In this document: positions 1 to 8,289 of the stretch, piece after piece
How the letters are laid out: the number at the start of each line of letters is the position of its first letter
Position numbering within the stretch: the first letter of the stretch is position 1
Origin: Streptomyces sp. NBC_01353
Lineage (GTDB): Bacteria; Actinomycetota; Actinomycetes; Streptomycetales; Streptomycetaceae
Length of the DNA stretch: 64,000 nt
Assembly: GCF_036237275.1 (NCBI RefSeq)
Contig: NZ_CP108352.1
Coordinates: forward strand, 7,130,001 to 7,194,000
Reading direction: 5' to 3'
Made by a program: the position numbers and the translations under genes
Notes under the pieces: model-generated
What the model was told of the DNA's origin: nothing
What the model saw: the letters and a program-made list of their open reading frames with translations, nothing else
Databases searched by the model: none

Positions 1-1
1 C

Positions 2-1039
2 AAGTCCTTCCGGCACCGTGAGATCTTCGGCCAGGTCGGCTTCGGCACCGGCGGCTGGGACACCGACTTCCCCAACTCCATCCTGGAGATCCTCCGCGTC
101 GTCTACACCGAGGCCGACGACCACCACCGTGGCATCGTGGGCGGCTCGCAGCAGCTCCCGCTGCGCCTGTGGGAGCGCGAGCCGGAGAAGATCGTCCACT
201 GGGCGCAGGGCACTTCTCTGAGGTCCCTGCACGAGGGTGACCCGAAGCCGGCCGTGACCCGGCTGAACCGCACCGCCGGCAACCGGATCACCGTCACCGA
301 CGCCTCCGGCGACATCCGCACGTACCAGGCGGCGATCTTCACCGCCCAGTCCTGGATGCTGCTGTCCAAGATCGCCTGTGACGACTCGCTCTTCCCGATC
401 GACCACTGGACGGCGATCGAGCGCACCCACTACATGGAGAGCTCCAAGCTCTTCGTGCCCGTGGACCGGCCGTTCTGGCTGGACAAGGACGAGGAGACCG
501 GCCGCGACGTCATGTCGATGACGCTGACCGACCGGATGACCCGCGGCACCTACCTCCTGGACGACGGCCCGGACAAGCCCGCCACGATCTGCCTCTCGTA
601 CACCTGGTGCGACGACAGCCTGAAGTGGCTGCCGCTGTCCGCGAACGAGCGGATGGAGGTCATGCTGAAGTCGCTCGGCGAGATCTACCCGAAGGTCGAC
701 ATCCGGAAGCACATCATCGGCAACCCGGTGACGGTCTCCTGGGAGAACGAGCCCTACTTCATGGGCGCCTTCAAGGCGAACCTGCCGGGTCACTACCGCT
801 ACCAGCGCCGCCTGTTCACCCACTTCATGCAGGACCGGCTGCCGGAAGACAAGCGGGGCATCTTCCTCGCGGGTGACGACATCTCCTGGACGGCCGGCTG
901 GGCCGAGGGCGCCGTGCAGACCGCGCTCAACGCCGTGTGGGGCGTGATGCACCACTTCGGCGGCTCGACCGACGCCACCAACCCGGGCCCGGGCGACGTG
1001 TACGACGAGATCGCCCCGGTGGAGCTCCCGGAGGACTGA
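2..1039 (+). CDS. Flavin monoamine oxidase family protein (5' truncated by window edge)
   Basis: The reading frame is open from the first bases of the window and ends at TGA 1037-1039, so only the C-terminal 345 or so residues are present and the N-terminal FAD-binding Rossmann segment is missing. The C-terminal block GIFLAGDDISWTAGWAEGA matches the FAD-contacting C-terminal motif of flavin amine oxidases (MAO, L-amino-acid oxidase and tryptophan 2-monooxygenase group). These enzymes oxidatively deaminate amines or amino acids. The substrate cannot be read from the sequence. No signal peptide can be judged because the start is outside the window. A strong hairpin terminator follows 32 bp downstream. 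Confidence 0.8.
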   Translation, partial: KSFRHREIFGQVGFGTGGWDTDFPNSILEILRVVYTEADDHHRGIVGGSQQLPLRLWEREPEKIVHWAQGTSLRSLHEGDPKPAVTRLNRTAGNRITVTDASGDIRTYQAAIFTAQSWMLLSKIACDDSLFPIDHWTAIERTHYMESSKLFVPVDRPFWLDKDEETGRDVMSMTLTDRMTRGTYLLDDGPDKPATICLSYTWCDDSLKWLPLSANERMEVMLKSLGEIYPKVDIRKHIIGNPVTVSWENEPYFMGAFKANLPGHYRYQRRLFTHFMQDRLPEDKRGIFLAGDDISWTAGWAEGAVQTALNAVWGVMHHFGGSTDATNPGPGDVYDEIAPVELPED

Positions 1040-1070
1040 TCCCGGTGTACTGACCCCTGGAACGACGCAG

Positions 1071-1102
1071 ACCGGCCCCCGTGGAACTTCCCGGGGGCCG
1101 GT
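1071..1102. terminator. Hairpin terminator between convergent genes
   Basis: An 11-bp perfect inverted repeat (ACCGGCCCCCG at 1071-1081, CGGGGGCCGGT at 1092-1102) with a 10-nt loop lies between the convergent amine oxidase and DUF5995 genes. It has no T-tract, as is common in Streptomyces. It probably serves both strands. Confidence 0.75.
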
Positions 1103-1156
1103 GCCGTTGGGGGAGTGGGGCGGACAGTACCGGTGTGCGAGCGGCCGCGAGAGTGG

Positions 1157-1930
1157 TCAGCCGTGCCGTGCGAGCGGCGTCAGCAGCATCCGCCCCACCA
1201 GACCCACCGACCGGTCGAGGCGTTCCCGGAACTCCTCGGCCAGGTCGGGCAGCTCACGCAGCTGCCAGAGCGAGCGCGCGGCGAGCCAGGCCCCGTCGCG
1301 GGCCCGGTCCAGGCTCCAGCAGCCCAGCAGATGCGTCAGAGGGTCCGTGATCTCCAGCAGGTCCGGGCCCGGCATGACCTCTTCGCGGATGCGCTCCTCC
1401 AGGAGCACGAGGATGTCGCCGACGCGGTCGAACTCGTCCTCCAGGTCCGGTGGCGCGCACTCCAGCTCCCGGCAGGTGTCGACCACGGCGAGGGCGAGGT
1501 CGTGCCCGATGTGCGCGTTGATCCCGGCCAGCGCGAACTGCAGCGGCCGTACGTCGGGGTGGCGCCGGTAGTGGAAGAGCGGCCGCCAGCAGGCCGGGGC
1601 GGGGGAGCCGGTGGAGACGGCGTCGACCACCGAGAGGTAGCGCTCCGCGAAGCGGACGTCGAGGGTCGCGGCCGCCCGCCGGTCGGCGAACGTGCCGGCG
1701 TCGATGGCGTGGCCGATCTCCTCCGTCACCGTCAGATAGACGCGGTTGAAGACGGCGACTCCGTCGGTCGGGTGCCAGGCCGAGCGGATGCTGCGCATCC
1801 GCTCCACCACGGGGTCGACAGCGGTGAACTGCCCGATCCGGCCGGGGCCGTGCTGACCAGGGTCGTTCTGATCGGGGCCGTCCCGACCGGAGCCGGTCTG
1901 CCGGGTGCCGAGCTGCTGGGTCTGCGCCAT
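1157..1930 (-). CDS. DUF5995 family protein
   Basis: 257 aa, ATG at 1930. The core contains INAHIGHDLALAVVD (about residues 145-160), the conserved centre of the DUF5995 family, and an Arg/His-rich stretch FHYRRHPDVRPLQFAL just before it. The family is all-helical and its biochemical role is unknown. The first 33 residues are Gln/Gly/Asp-rich and look disordered, so the true start could be a little further in. No signal peptide or membrane segment is visible. It lies downstream of the permease gene on the same strand with a 73-bp gap and could be co-transcribed with it. Confidence 0.7.
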   Translation of the reverse strand: MAQTQQLGTRQTGSGRDGPDQNDPGQHGPGRIGQFTAVDPVVERMRSIRSAWHPTDGVAVFNRVYLTVTEEIGHAIDAGTFADRRAAATLDVRFAERYLSVVDAVSTGSPAPACWRPLFHYRRHPDVRPLQFALAGINAHIGHDLALAVVDTCRELECAPPDLEDEFDRVGDILVLLEERIREEVMPGPDLLEITDPLTHLLGCWSLDRARDGAWLAARSLWQLRELPDLAEEFRERLDRSVGLVGRMLLTPLARHG

Positions 1931-2003
1931 GGGGGCAGCGTCCCAGCAGCCGGTCCCGCGAGGGAACTCCCGGGGCCCGGCTTCCCCAGAACGGGCGAAT
2001 CGC

Positions 2004-3404
2004 CTACGACTTGGTGGCGGACTCGTCGTCCTTGCTGCCGTCGTACGAGCTGGTGCCGGAGTCCAGGAGCGGCTCCTGCCGCTTCAGGTGCGCCGGGGCG
2101 AAGGCCCGCAGCACGTGGTAGCCGGTGATCACGACGATCGTGCCGAGCGCGATGCCGCCGAGCTCGAAGGTGTCGGTGAAGGTCAGCTTCACTCCACCGA
2201 CTCCGATGATGATGCCCGCGGCGGCCGGCACCAGGTTGAGCGGGTTGCGCAGGTCGACCTTGGCGTTGATCCAGATCTGGGCGCCGAGCAGGCCGATCAT
2301 GCCGTAGAGGATCACCGTGATGCCGCCGAGCACACCGCCGGGGATCGCGGCGACGATCGCGCCGAACTTGGGGCAGAGGCCGAAGAGCAGCGCGAAGCCG
2401 GCCGCGGCCCAGTAGGCGGCGGTGGAGTAGACGCGGGTGGCCGCCATGACGCCGATGTTCTCGGAGTACGTGGTGTTGGGCGGGCCGCCCGCGGCGGTCG
2501 ACAGCATCGAGGCGGCGCCGTCGGCCGCGATCGCGGTGCCGAGCTTGTGGTCCAGAGGGTCCCCTGTCATCTCGCTCACGGCCTTGACGTGACCGGCGTT
2601 CTCCGCGATGAGGGCGATCACGACGGGCAGCGCGACGAGGATCGCCGACCACTCGAAGCTGGGTCCGTGGAAGGACGGCAGGCCGATCCAGTCGGCCTGG
2701 GAGACGCCGGAGAGGTCGAGTCGCCAGTGGTCGGTGACCTGACCGCTCGGGGACATCGAGTGGATCTTGCCGAAGACCAGGTCGAAGACCCAGGAGATGC
2801 CGTAGCCGAAGATCAGGCCGAGGAAGATCGCGATGCGCGACCAGAAGCCGCGCAGACAGACCACGGCCAGACCCGTGAACAGCATGACCAGGAGCGCCGT
2901 CCACTGGTCCTGCGGCCAGTAGGTGCTCGCGGTGACCGGGGCGAGGTTGAAGCCGATCAGCATCACGACGGCGCCGGTGACGATCGGGGGCATCGCCGCG
3001 TGGATGATCCGCGCGCCGAACTTCCGTACCGCGAGGCCCGCGAGGAACAGCACGCCACCGACGACGAACACCGCGCCGGTGACCGTCGCGCTGGTGCCGC
3101 CGGAGGCCCGGATGGCCGCGGCGACACCGACGAAGGAGAGCGAGCAGCCCAGATAGCTGGGGACGGTGCCCCGCGTCGCGAGCAGGAAGATCACCGTCGC
3201 GACGCCGGACATCATGATGGCGAGGTTGGGGTCGAGACCCATGAGCACGGGCGCCACGAAGGAGGCGCCGAACATCGCGACCACGTGCTGGGCACCGAGG
3301 CCGACCGTACGGGGCCAGGAGAGCCGCTCGTCCGGCCGGACCACGGCTCCCGGAGCGGGTGTCTTCCCGTCGCCGTGCAGGGTCCAGCGCACGCCGAGGT
3401 TCAT
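2004..3404 (-). CDS. Uracil/xanthine permease family (NCS2) transporter
   Basis: 466 aa, ATG at 3404, about 12-14 hydrophobic segments. Family signatures are LIAENAGHVKAVSEMTGDP (around residue 265) and GGPPNTTYSENIGVMAATR (around residue 305), the substrate-binding region of NCS2 nucleobase:H+ symporters such as UraA. The ENxGH and NTxYxENIG motifs fit uracil permeases better than purine permeases. The predicted role is proton-driven uptake of uracil or a related nucleobase across the cytoplasmic membrane. The last 25 residues are a charged cytoplasmic tail. No pyrimidine salvage gene is adjacent. Confidence 0.88.
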   Translation of the reverse strand: MNLGVRWTLHGDGKTPAPGAVVRPDERLSWPRTVGLGAQHVVAMFGASFVAPVLMGLDPNLAIMMSGVATVIFLLATRGTVPSYLGCSLSFVGVAAAIRASGGTSATVTGAVFVVGGVLFLAGLAVRKFGARIIHAAMPPIVTGAVVMLIGFNLAPVTASTYWPQDQWTALLVMLFTGLAVVCLRGFWSRIAIFLGLIFGYGISWVFDLVFGKIHSMSPSGQVTDHWRLDLSGVSQADWIGLPSFHGPSFEWSAILVALPVVIALIAENAGHVKAVSEMTGDPLDHKLGTAIAADGAASMLSTAAGGPPNTTYSENIGVMAATRVYSTAAYWAAAGFALLFGLCPKFGAIVAAIPGGVLGGITVILYGMIGLLGAQIWINAKVDLRNPLNLVPAAAGIIIGVGGVKLTFTDTFELGGIALGTIVVITGYHVLRAFAPAHLKRQEPLLDSGTSSYDGSKDDESATKS

Positions 3405-3513
3405 GGGGTCGCTCCAGTTCTCCGGTTCCGGCGGCCGTGCCGAGGCCGCAAAAGATCAGCCACATGGTAATGCGCCGCTGGTCACCGGGGTTCCGGCACC
3501 CTGTCCGCGATGC

Positions 3514-4737
3514 CTACGAGACCTTCCCCGAGCTCGCCGCATGGCTTCCGCTTCCGGCCGCGGCGGTACTCATGGGCCGGGAGCCCTGGCGCAGCACCCC
3601 GGCGCCGAGCACCAGACCGAACGCGAGCAGGGTGACCAGGCCGAAGGAGAACATCAGCGAGGTCGCGTCGGCGATGCCGCCGATCGCCGACGGGGCGATG
3701 AGACCCGAGGTGTACGTGATGGTGGCGACGCCCGCGATGGCCTGGCTGGGGTTGGGGCCACTGCGGCCGGCCGCGGCGAAGGCGAGCGGGACGACGACGG
3801 CGACCCCGAGTCCGATGAGACCGAATCCGGCCATCGCCACGGCCGCGTGCGGGGCGAAGACCACCAGCAGCCCGCCGATGGTCGCGGCGACGCCTCCGAC
3901 CCGTACCGTCCGTACGGCGCCGAACCGGTCCACCACGCGGTCTCCGACCAGCCGGGCGATGGCCATGGTCAGCGCGAAGGCGGTGGTGGAGGCCGCGGCG
4001 ACCCCGGCCGAAGAGCCGAGCTCGTCCCGCAGATAGACCGCCGACCAGTCCAGGCTCGCGCCCTCGGCGAACACCCCGCAGAAGCCGATGGCGCCGATGA
4101 TCAGGGCGGACTTCGGCGGCAGCGAGAAGCGCGGCGGCGGCTCCTCGTCAGGGGCGCTCTGCAGATCGAGGACGCCCTGGCAGAGGACGAGGCCGAGCGC
4201 GGTCAGGACGAGGGCCGCGACGAGGTGGTGGAGGCGCGCGTCCGCGCCGAGGTGGGCGGCGACGGTGCCGGCGGCCGAGCCGAGGAGCGCGCCCACGCTC
4301 CACATGCCGTGCAGGCTGGACATGATCGACTTGTCGAGACGGTTCTCGACCTCGACGCCGAGGGCGTTCATCGCCACGTCGGACATGCCCGCGGTGGCGC
4401 CGTAGACGAAGAGCACCGCGCAGAGCCCGTAGATGTTCGGGGCGAGCGACGGCAGGATCAGGGCCATCGTCCAGAGCGCGAGCAGCCCGCGCAGCGCCGT
4501 GCGGGCGCCGAAGCGGTGGCTGATGGCACCGGCCAGGGGCATGGCGAGCGAGGCGCCGATGGCCGGGAAGGCGAGGGCGAGTCCGAGTTGGCCCGCGCTC
4601 ACGTCGGCGTGGTCCTGGATCCACGGGATGCGGGTGGCGAAGCTGCCGGTGACCGCGCCGTGGACGCAGAAGACGGCGGCGACGGCGAATCGGGCCCGCC
4701 GCAGCCGCTCGGTACTGAAGACAGTCTCGCCCGTCAT
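3514..4737 (-). CDS. MFS transporter, YbjJ-like
   Basis: 407 aa with 12 predicted membrane segments. It starts at ATG 4737 behind a good ribosome site (GGGAGGG). The pattern of short cytoplasmic loops and the motif SHRFGARTALRG between helices 2 and 3 is that of the major facilitator superfamily. The sequence style (FATRIPWIQDHADVS near the N-terminus) recalls the YbjJ/FucP-like branch. The substrate is unknown. It is divergent from a ROK regulator across 102 bp that contain a palindrome, so it is probably the regulator's target. A sugar or sugar-derivative substrate is an inference from that neighbour only. Confidence 0.82.
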   Translation of the reverse strand: MTGETVFSTERLRRARFAVAAVFCVHGAVTGSFATRIPWIQDHADVSAGQLGLALAFPAIGASLAMPLAGAISHRFGARTALRGLLALWTMALILPSLAPNIYGLCAVLFVYGATAGMSDVAMNALGVEVENRLDKSIMSSLHGMWSVGALLGSAAGTVAAHLGADARLHHLVAALVLTALGLVLCQGVLDLQSAPDEEPPPRFSLPPKSALIIGAIGFCGVFAEGASLDWSAVYLRDELGSSAGVAAASTTAFALTMAIARLVGDRVVDRFGAVRTVRVGGVAATIGGLLVVFAPHAAVAMAGFGLIGLGVAVVVPLAFAAAGRSGPNPSQAIAGVATITYTSGLIAPSAIGGIADATSLMFSFGLVTLLAFGLVLGAGVLRQGSRPMSTAAAGSGSHAASSGKVS

Positions 4738-4768
4738 GTGCCCTCCCTGGTTGACGTCCGCCGTAAAC

Positions 4769-4789
4769 TATCAGGAACCCTGCCTGATA
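4769..4789. promoter_or_regulatory. Candidate ROK-family operator (inverted repeat)
   Basis: A perfect inverted repeat TATCAGG-N7-CCTGATA sits in the 102-bp divergent region between the MFS gene and the ROK regulator. It is AT-rich against a GC-rich background and has a centre-to-centre arm spacing of 14 bp. Its position suggests control of both genes. Confidence 0.6.
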
Positions 4790-4839
4790 AATAGATCGGT
4801 GGGAGAGGTCCACGTACGAGAGTCTGAGAGGATCCCGGT

Positions 4840-5997
4840 ATGCCCGCATCTCCGAGCACCGCCAGGGCCATCAACGACCGGCTCGCCCTGCGACTGCTCC
4901 AGGACGAAGGGCCGTTGACGGCGACTCAGCTGAAGACGCTGACCGGCCTCTCCCGCCCCACCGTCGCCGACCTCGTCGAACGGCTCCAGAGCTCGGGACT
5001 CGTCCGGGTGGTGGGGGAGTCCGGCGCGGAGCGGCGTGGGCCGAACGCCAAGCTGTACGGGATCGTCGCCGACCGCGCGCACCTCGCCGCCCTCGACGTA
5101 CGGACCGAATCCCTCTCGCTCACCGTCGCCGACCTGCTCGGCACCACGATCGCGGAGGCCTCGGCGCCGATCGACGGGGAGGACGGGACAGGACCGGCGG
5201 TCGAGAAGGCCGTCTCCCTCCTCGAACGGACCGCGAAGTCGGCCGGGGTGGAGCGGCTGCACAGCGTCGCCGTCGGCGCGCCCGGACTGATCGACCCGGC
5301 CACCGGCGGGCTGCGCGACTCGGCGAAGCTTCCCGAGTGGCACCGCAGGCTGATCGACGCCCTCCAGGAGCGGCTGCCGGCGACCGTGCTGGTCGAGAAC
5401 GAGACCAACCTCGCCGCCGTCGCGGAGCAGCGCGCCGGGGCCGCCCGCGACCGCGACACCTTCGTCCTGCTCTGGCTCGGCCAGGGCGTCGGCGCGGCCG
5501 TCGTGCTGGACGGCCGGCTGCGCCGCGGGGCCTCCGGCGGAGCCGGCGAGCTCGGCTTCCTGCCGGTGCCCGGCACCTCGGGGCTGCCCTCGGCGACCGG
5601 CTGCGAGGGCGGCTTCCACGAGCTGGCCTGCGCGGCCGCGGTGCAGGCCCTCGCCGTCGAGCACGGCCTGGACCCGGCCGACGCGCTCACCTCGGGGTAC
5701 GGCCCCTTCCTCGATGCCCTCGCCCGCCGCCTCGCGGTCGGGGCCGCGGCCGTCGCCTCGGTCCTCGACCCGGGCTGTGTCGTCCTCGGGGGCGAGACCG
5801 GCCACCGTGGCGGACGGGAGCTCGCCGCCCGCGTCGAGGCCGAACTCGCCGCGCTCTCGCCGCTGCGCACGGAGGTCCGCGCCACCGAACTCGGCGACGC
5901 GGCGGTCCTCCGGGGCGCCCTCCTGGCCGCCCGCGACGCCGCGCAGGATGAGCTCTTCGGCCCGCCGGAACACGGCAGCGATGGGCGGCGCAGCTAG
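4840..5997 (+). CDS. ROK family transcriptional regulator
   Basis: 385 aa, ATG at 4840 behind GAGAGG. Residues 1-70 form a winged helix-turn-helix (TATQLKTLTGLSRPTVADLVERL). The rest is a ROK (sugar-kinase-like) domain with the glycine-rich segments GQGVGAAVVLDGRLRRGASGGAGELG. Such proteins (NagC/Mlc/XylR group) bind DNA as dimers and release it on binding a sugar ligand. The zinc motif CxCGxxGCxE typical of ROK proteins is reduced to TGCEGGFHE, with a single cysteine, so zinc binding is doubtful. It likely regulates the divergent MFS gene and itself through the palindrome at 4769-4789. Confidence 0.85.
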   Translation: MPASPSTARAINDRLALRLLQDEGPLTATQLKTLTGLSRPTVADLVERLQSSGLVRVVGESGAERRGPNAKLYGIVADRAHLAALDVRTESLSLTVADLLGTTIAEASAPIDGEDGTGPAVEKAVSLLERTAKSAGVERLHSVAVGAPGLIDPATGGLRDSAKLPEWHRRLIDALQERLPATVLVENETNLAAVAEQRAGAARDRDTFVLLWLGQGVGAAVVLDGRLRRGASGGAGELGFLPVPGTSGLPSATGCEGGFHELACAAAVQALAVEHGLDPADALTSGYGPFLDALARRLAVGAAAVASVLDPGCVVLGGETGHRGGRELAARVEAELAALSPLRTEVRATELGDAAVLRGALLAARDAAQDELFGPPEHGSDGRRS

Positions 5998-6059
5998 GCG
6001 GTGTCCCCGCGGGTCATGGCCGGAGCCGACCCTGACCGGACACCCCTGGGCCCCGCGGG

Positions 6060-7310
6060 TCAGCCGATCGTCAGCGGGGTGCCCGGGGCGAGTTCGGCCG
6101 CGATGAGCTCGGCGACGTCCTCGGCCGTGTTGCCTTGGGGCGTGTTCGCGGTCTTGGTCGTGGAGACCGCGATGGCGAGGCGCTCGGAGGGGAGATAGGC
6201 CTGGATCGCCGCGTAGCCGGAGAACGACGGGTTCTGGACCAGCCAGCTGTTGACCACGATGACGCCCAGGCCGAAGTGGGCGGCCTCGGTCTGCTTCAGG
6301 CAGATCGTGGCGGGACAGGTGGAGGTTCCGCCGCCCAGGCCGACCGTGCCCGGGTTGAGGAAGGTGCGGTAGGAGCGGGGCGAGAGGAGTTCGCCGCTGC
6401 CGATGGCCTGCGCCGAACGGGCCAGGTCACAGATGTCGGTGGTGATGACCGCGCCGGGCGCGGTGGTCCACGACGGGTTCCAGAAGGTGGACTCCTCGTA
6501 GATGCCGCGCTCGGACGTGAAGGCGTGCAGGACCGGACTCGGGATGTCCGGAGTGAAGTTGTTCTGCGTGTTGCGGAGCCCGAGGGGACCCCAGACCCGC
6601 TCCTTCAGGAACTCGTCGATCCGGGTGCCGGTGATCTTCTCCAGCGCGATGCTCAGGAGCAGGTAGTTCGCGTGGGAGTAGCTCCAGCTGGTGCCCGGCT
6701 CGTACCAGAACGAGTGGCTGAACGGGAACGCCAGCAGCTCGTTCGGGGTCCACTGGCGGAACGGGTGAGGCTCCAGCTCGGCCAGGAAGGCAGGGTCGGT
6801 GACGTAGTCGTGGAGGCCGGTGGTGTTGGAGGCCAGCATCCGCAGGGTGATCTGCTCGGCCTTGGGCAGATCGGGCAGCCAGCGTTCCACGGTGTCGTCG
6901 AGTGAGACCTTCCCCTCCTCGACCAGCTGGAGGAGGGCCGTGCCGATGTGGGCGAAGGCCACGGAGCCGGCGCGGAAGTGCATGTCCGGCCGGGCCGGGA
7001 CTCCGGTCATGGACTCGCCGAGCGCGTCGGTGAGCACCTCGCGCCCGTCGACGGTGACCTTCAGCTCCACGGAGTTCAGCTTGAGGTCCTTCTTGGCCTT
7101 GCGGGTGATCTCCAGGACCTTGCGGGCCTGGCCGTCGAGGGGACGCTCGGTCCTCACGCAGTCGCGTCCGCCGTGGTGGCCGGGACCCTCCGCGAACGCG
7201 GGTGCGGCGGCCGCGGTCTGAACGGTGGCGGCGAGGAGAGCGGCGCAGAGCAGCGCGCTGCGGGCGCGCGCACGCGTGCGCAGACGCGTGTGGAAGCGGG
7301 TGCGTGTCAT
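6060..7310 (-). CDS. Secreted serine-hydrolase/beta-lactamase-fold protein lacking the SxxK lysine
   Basis: 416 aa from the ATG at 7310. An upstream in-frame ATG at 7361 would put 17 poor residues before the signal peptide. Residues 1-40 are an Arg-rich n-region, a hydrophobic core and an AAAAPAFA cleavage region, so the protein is exported. The fold is that of class C beta-lactamase and DD-peptidase-like serine hydrolases: LLQLVEEGKVSLDDTVERWLPD, a YSH...NYLLLSIALEKITG block and a downstream HFGLG. In the nucleophile motif, where SxxK is expected, the sequence reads S116-V-A-F119, so the general-base lysine is a phenylalanine. The usual YxN reads YSH. It may be a binding protein, a pseudoenzyme or a divergent hydrolase. 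Confidence 0.78.
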   Translation of the reverse strand: MTRTRFHTRLRTRARARSALLCAALLAATVQTAAAAPAFAEGPGHHGGRDCVRTERPLDGQARKVLEITRKAKKDLKLNSVELKVTVDGREVLTDALGESMTGVPARPDMHFRAGSVAFAHIGTALLQLVEEGKVSLDDTVERWLPDLPKAEQITLRMLASNTTGLHDYVTDPAFLAELEPHPFRQWTPNELLAFPFSHSFWYEPGTSWSYSHANYLLLSIALEKITGTRIDEFLKERVWGPLGLRNTQNNFTPDIPSPVLHAFTSERGIYEESTFWNPSWTTAPGAVITTDICDLARSAQAIGSGELLSPRSYRTFLNPGTVGLGGGTSTCPATICLKQTEAAHFGLGVIVVNSWLVQNPSFSGYAAIQAYLPSERLAIAVSTTKTANTPQGNTAEDVAELIAAELAPGTPLTIG

Positions 7311-7396
7311 GCCCGCACTATGGCCGGAAGGTCGGTGACAATTCGTCTGAACACTCCGCAAAGAGCGCTATACGCGCCCATGTGGGGCAGACGGGC

Positions 7397-8164
7397 CTAG
7401 GTCGTGGCCTGGCCGGAGGCGCTTCCGTCGTCGAACCGCGCCGCCAGGAACTCCTCGAACGTCACCCGCCCCACCGCCGACTCGGGCGCGAGATGGCCTC
7501 CGTGACGCAGTCCCCGGTAGACCCGGCCCGGCAGGGGAATCTCGACGATCCTCCGCTGCCTCCCGCTCGCCCGCAGATACGCCGCGGCCAGCTCGGCGAA
7601 GGTACGGATCTCGGGGCCGCCCATGTCCGCCACGCGCCCTGCGGGCGGGCCCGCCGCGAGCTCCGCGAGGCGGTACGCGGCCTCGGTGACCTCCATCGGC
7701 TGGTCCCGCACGGCCTTCGGCACCAGCATCACCGGCGGCTTCGCCAGACCTTCCAGGAGCCGCAGGATCAGGTCGTGGAACTGGGTGGTCCGCAGGATCG
7801 TCCAGCCGAGCCCCGACTGCTGGACCAGTCGCTCGACCGCGTACTTCGTGCGGTAGTAGCCCAGCGGTACGCGGTCCACGCCGACGATCGAGATGTACAG
7901 CAGATGCGGTACGCCGGACCGGTGCGCGGCCTCGATCAGCAGCCGGGCCGCCTGCTCGTCGTGGCGCATGATGTTCGTGCAGTGGACGATCGCGTCCACG
8001 CCGTCCACGGCCCGGTCCAGGAGCGGGCCGCCCCTGCGCAGATCGACGGCGTACGGCGGGGAGTGCCGACTGAGCACCCGTACCTCGTGGCCCTCCGTGC
8101 GCAGCTTCTCGCAGACGGGCCCGCCCAGTGTGCCCGTGCCTCCGGTCACCAGGATCGTGGTCAT
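7397..8164 (-). CDS. NAD(P)-binding SDR family oxidoreductase (NmrA-like)
   Basis: 255 aa from ATG 8164; the open frame extends upstream but only this start puts the nucleotide-binding loop at the N-terminus. It begins with a beta strand and the glycine-rich loop TGGTGTLG (residues 7-14), followed by a basic residue region that would favour NADP(H). YYRTKYAVERLV supplies the Tyr-x-x-x-Lys arrangement seen in atypical SDRs. The length and pattern fit the NmrA/NAD-dependent epimerase-like atypical SDRs, which act as reductases or redox sensors. No pathway partner is adjacent. Confidence 0.8.
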   Translation of the reverse strand: MTTILVTGGTGTLGGPVCEKLRTEGHEVRVLSRHSPPYAVDLRRGGPLLDRAVDGVDAIVHCTNIMRHDEQAARLLIEAAHRSGVPHLLYISIVGVDRVPLGYYRTKYAVERLVQQSGLGWTILRTTQFHDLILRLLEGLAKPPVMLVPKAVRDQPMEVTEAAYRLAELAAGPPAGRVADMGGPEIRTFAELAAAYLRASGRQRRIVEIPLPGRVYRGLRHGGHLAPESAVGRVTFEEFLAARFDDGSASGQATT

Positions 8165-8178
8165 GCCTCCAGCGTGAA

Positions 8179-8220
8179 CGCCTTCGCCGCGGCCCGCACA
8201 CGCGGGCCGCGACGAAGGCG
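8179..8220 (-). terminator. Strong hairpin terminator downstream of the chitinase gene (first of two)
   Basis: A stem of 8 plus 9 bp with one C/A mismatch (arms 8179-8196 and 8203-8220, loop 6 nt) lies 70-110 bp past the chitinase stop on its strand and just upstream of the SDR start. It would isolate the SDR gene from chitinase read-through. Confidence 0.75.
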
Positions 8221-8229
8221 CGGTGGGGA

Positions 8230-8266
8230 CCCGGCGGCGGCAAGGGCCGTGAGTTCCGCCGCCGGG
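8230..8266 (-). terminator. Second hairpin terminator downstream of the chitinase gene
   Basis: An 11-bp perfect inverted repeat (8230-8240 and 8256-8266, loop 15 nt) begins 24 bp past the chitinase stop. With the hairpin at 8179-8220 it makes a tandem terminator. Confidence 0.65.
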
Positions 8267-8289
8267 CGTTCTGTGCGGAGGTCGGGGCG

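Noticed and set aside
6001-6064. Direct repeat CCCCGCGGGTCA downstream of the ROK gene as a transposon end or att site
   Set aside because: The two copies are only 12 bp, 49 bp apart, without a transposase gene or target duplication; chance is likely in this composition.
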